A program made the translations under genes and the position numbers. Of a stretch of DNA of 64,000 nt, positions 61,961 through 64,000 are shown in pieces; positions within the stretch are counted from its first letter, which is position 1; the number at the start of each line of letters is the position of its first letter. Below the pieces are notes generated by a model. That model saw only the letters and a list, made by a program, of their open reading frames with translations, was not told where the DNA came from and searched no databases. This DNA is from AP-15 sp963738185 (lineage in GTDB: Bacteria; Pseudomonadota; Alphaproteobacteria; ATCC43930; CGMCC-115725), in contig CAVTVA010000003.1 of NCBI GenBank assembly GCA_963738185.1, forward strand, positions 310,001 through 374,000, read 5' to 3'.

Positions 61961-64000
61961 TCAGGCGAGCGCCGCGAGCGAGGCCGGGGCGGCGCCGCGC
62001 AGCAGGAGCTTGCTGGCCTCCCACCGGGTGCCCGGGTCGAGCGTCTCAAAAAACTGCGGTTCCCCGCCGGCGAGCATCGCCACCGGCAGCCCGTCGCGGT
62101 AAAGGAGCCGGTTGCCGGTCAAGGCAGCGAGCTTTGGGCCAGGGGTCAGGATGCCGGCGAGGTTGAGCGGGTCGGCGCCGGAGAGCGAAACCCAATTGCC
62201 CGAGCCCGGCTTGCGGCGGATCTCGCGCAGCATGCCGACCGCGTCGGGCAGCGCGAATTGCTCGCCCGAAAAGCCCGCGACGAACCGGCCGCCGCGGATT
62301 TCGCCGCGCGCCTCGAGCCGGCGATAGACGCGCAACAGGTCGCGCCACGGCGGCAGCCACGGGGCTTCGCGCTCGAGCAGGCGCCAGAAGACGACGCCAT
62401 ACCGCCGCAGCAGGGTGCGGGCGAGGTGCTCGACGGCTTCGGGCGTGACCGGCTGCGGCGGGGCGCGGCGGGCGAGCGCCCAGCGGCCGGCGCTTTCCAT
62501 GCCAAAGAGGGTGGTGCGGCGGCGGCGCGCCCCGGCGCGCGTTCCGCGCCGGTCGGACGGCACCAACAGCGCCCGCAGCCCGGCAAAGCTGTCCGAGGTG
62601 ACGAGGCCGAGCGCCACCAGCTCGGCCAGCGCCTCCTCGACCTGCGGGCGGAGCAGGCCAGCGCCCTCGACCAGCTCGTCAAAGAACGAGGCGCCATATT
62701 GCCCGATGCAGTCGGCGACCTTTTGCGCCCGCGCGCTCGGGCGGGCCGGCTCGTCGGTCGCCGCCAGCGAGGCCCACAGCCCGGCGTGGCGGCGCGCCAG
62801 CAAGGCGATCGGCGTCGTGCGCACCGGCGTCGCACCGCGCTCGCCGCCGTTCGCGCGGGCGCTGCGCGGCCGCAAGCGGGCCCAGGCAACGCGACCGGCC
62901 AGGCACTGGTCATCGAGCCAGGACGGCTCGTAACCGTCGAGCCGGGCCGGCAGAATCTCGGTCTCCCAGGCGCCGGCCGGGGCTTCAAAGCCTTCAAGCT
63001 GCCGAACTAGGACCTCGAGCGCGTCCGGCCCTTCCATGCGGCTATCGGGGGCGACCCGCTGCCAGGCAAATAAAAACCGCAGAAAGTCGCGCGCGGCCAC
63101 CGGCTCGATTTCGGCGCGCAGCCGGTTGACGGTGTAGCGGTGAACCCTCGCCAGCAGCCGGCGCTCGCACCATTCCGGCGCCGCAGCACCCGGCGTGAAC
63201 TGTCCGCGCAAGGCGAAGCCTTCGCTTTCGAGCGCGGCCAAGCCGGCTGCAATGTCGTGCGGCGCGAGCCCGAGCGGCGCCGCCAGCCGCTCCTCGGTGA
63301 CCGGCCCCAGCCCCTCCAGCCGGCCGCGCAGAATCTCGACAAGCGCATCATCGGCCGACCAGACGCGCTGAGCGTGCGATGCCGGGGCGGCAATCGGCGG
63401 GTCGAGCTTGGCGGCGGGCCAAAGCGCCTGGAACTGCGGCAGCCGCTCGGCGGCGATCCACAATGTAGCGCGTGCCGCCTCCTCATCGTCATTCCCGCGA
63501 AAGCGGGAACCCAGCGGCCCCTGGACCCCCGCTTTCGCGGGGGCGACGGGGAAAGGGTCCGACGAAACCAGTGACTGGGTGCGGCTCGGCACCGAGAGCA
63601 GCGTCACCCGCTTCTCGCGCGCCAATTGGTCGAACCAGTTGCTCCAGCCGGGCTGCTCCACTTCGTCGGCGGCGAGGAAACCGAGCCAGACCAGCGCGTC
63701 GTGCAATTCGTCCGGGTTCATCGGGTCGGGCCAGGCTTCGGCCCGCACCCGGGCAATTGCTGGCTCGTCGAGCCGGCCGATATCGCTGGCGGCATCGGGC
63801 GCGAGCCAGCGCCGGGCCATCACCGCCTGGGTGCGGCGCTCCTCCAGCGGCGCGTCGTCGAGATAGGCATAGGGCCGGGCCGACATCACCTCAAGGGCGA
63901 GCGGCGAAGGCTCGGTCAGATCGCGCGCGACCACGCGGATGTCGCCGGCTTCGAGCCGCCGCAGCAGCCCGGTCAAGCCCTCGACATCCATCGCCTCGCC
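61961..64000 (-). CDS. lhr: Lhr-type ATP-dependent helicase, C-terminal part (start beyond window)
   Basis: The visible 679 codons correspond to the C-terminal region of large Lhr-family helicases, after the two motor domains: MDVEGLTGLLRRLEAGDI, RRTQAVMARRW, YTVNRLRAEIEPVAARDFLRFL, WQRV and RYGVVFWRLLEREAPWLPPWRDLLRVYRRLEARGEIRGGRFV. Helicase motifs themselves lie outside the window. A palindromic repeat element is inserted in frame near 63486-63547 and is translated as about 20 extra residues (PAKAGVQGPLGSRFRGND). The gene ends convergently with the GMC gene. Confidence 0.88.
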   Translation of the reverse strand, partial: GEAMDVEGLTGLLRRLEAGDIRVVARDLTEPSPLALEVMSARPYAYLDDAPLEERRTQAVMARRWLAPDAASDIGRLDEPAIARVRAEAWPDPMNPDELHDALVWLGFLAADEVEQPGWSNWFDQLAREKRVTLLSVPSRTQSLVSSDPFPVAPAKAGVQGPLGSRFRGNDDEEAARATLWIAAERLPQFQALWPAAKLDPPIAAPASHAQRVWSADDALVEILRGRLEGLGPVTEERLAAPLGLAPHDIAAGLAALESEGFALRGQFTPGAAAPEWCERRLLARVHRYTVNRLRAEIEPVAARDFLRFLFAWQRVAPDSRMEGPDALEVLVRQLEGFEAPAGAWETEILPARLDGYEPSWLDDQCLAGRVAWARLRPRSARANGGERGATPVRTTPIALLARRHAGLWASLAATDEPARPSARAQKVADCIGQYGASFFDELVEGAGLLRPQVEEALAELVALGLVTSDSFAGLRALLVPSDRRGTRAGARRRRTTLFGMESAGRWALARRAPPQPVTPEAVEHLARTLLRRYGVVFWRLLEREAPWLPPWRDLLRVYRRLEARGEIRGGRFVAGFSGEQFALPDAVGMLREIRRKPGSGNWVSLSGADPLNLAGILTPGPKLAALTGNRLLYRDGLPVAMLAGGEPQFFETLDPGTRWEASKLLLRGAAPASLAALA
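63486..63547. repeat. Palindromic repeat (CGTCATTCCCGCGAAAGCGGG type) inside lhr coding sequence
   Basis: Two hairpins, TTCCCGCGAAAGCGGGAA and CCCCCGCTTTCGCGGGGG, form a dispersed repeat of a type widespread between genes in Proteobacteria. Here it sits within the lhr reading frame and keeps it open, adding about 20 residues that are absent from the surrounding conserved protein. Confidence 0.88.

Overview
The window is about 64 kb of GC-rich, densely packed DNA from an alphaproteobacterium. The evidence is the block tpiA-secG-pyrG-kdsA-eno-ftsB-pdhABC-lpd-lipA-ratA, an E1-beta subunit with its own lipoyl domain, the ChvI/ChvG-HprK-RapZ-EIIA-HPr-EI phosphorelay block, a fused TrpE(G), and a short HPr kinase. 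A Rhodospirillales-like or Rhizobiales-like member fits best; I cannot place it more finely. I see no rRNA, tRNA, CRISPR array or insertion sequence.

Layout. 1-2284 (minus): trpD-trpC-moaC, with TrpC and MoaC in one uninterrupted reading frame. 2446-5925 (plus): a VapBC-type toxin-antitoxin pair, a textbook trp attenuator with a WWW leader peptide, fused trpE(G), and sugE. This block runs against the flanking ppiD and trpDC genes. 5945-21512: ppiD (minus), then tpiA, a second toxin-antitoxin pair, secG, pyrG, kdsA, eno, ftsB, the pyruvate dehydrogenase genes, lipA and a RatA/COQ10-like gene. 21635-29383: a lactonase, then ChvI/ChvG and a regulatory PTS with no sugar-specific permease. 29531-35950: a type I restriction-modification operon (hsdM, hsdS, hsdR) with an AT-rich patch in hsdS. 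36076-44022: creA, a PEP-CTERM surface protein behind a sigma-54 promoter and twin upstream boxes, an MFS transporter, a large exported protein, a coiled-coil/winged-helix protein and an NMT1-like binding protein. 44178-52746: a class III CoA-transferase, parE, msrB, a MarR regulator facing a MoaD-sialidase-VOC-YCII cluster, and an aldo/keto reductase. 52977-64000: a divergent pair of MetE-core paralogues, a TonB receptor-YfiR-hybrid kinase operon, a GMC oxidoreductase and the C-terminal part of an Lhr-type helicase.

A striking window-wide property is single-base frame breaks inside otherwise well-conserved genes: trpE(G), ppiD, the lactonase, ptsI, hsdM, hsdS (three), the PEP-CTERM gene, the exported protein (two) and the sialidase. 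Eleven of the twelve are +1. This looks more like insertion-biased sequence error than gene decay, so these genes are annotated full length with the break noted.

The most rewarding regulatory structures are the trp attenuator (3278-3386), the sigma-54 promoter with duplicated boxes 84 bp apart upstream of the PEP-CTERM gene (36646-36814), and the perfect palindrome between marR and moaD (49282-49293). Three families of palindromic intergenic repeats are scattered through the window. A fourth kind of element sits inside the lhr coding frame and is translated.
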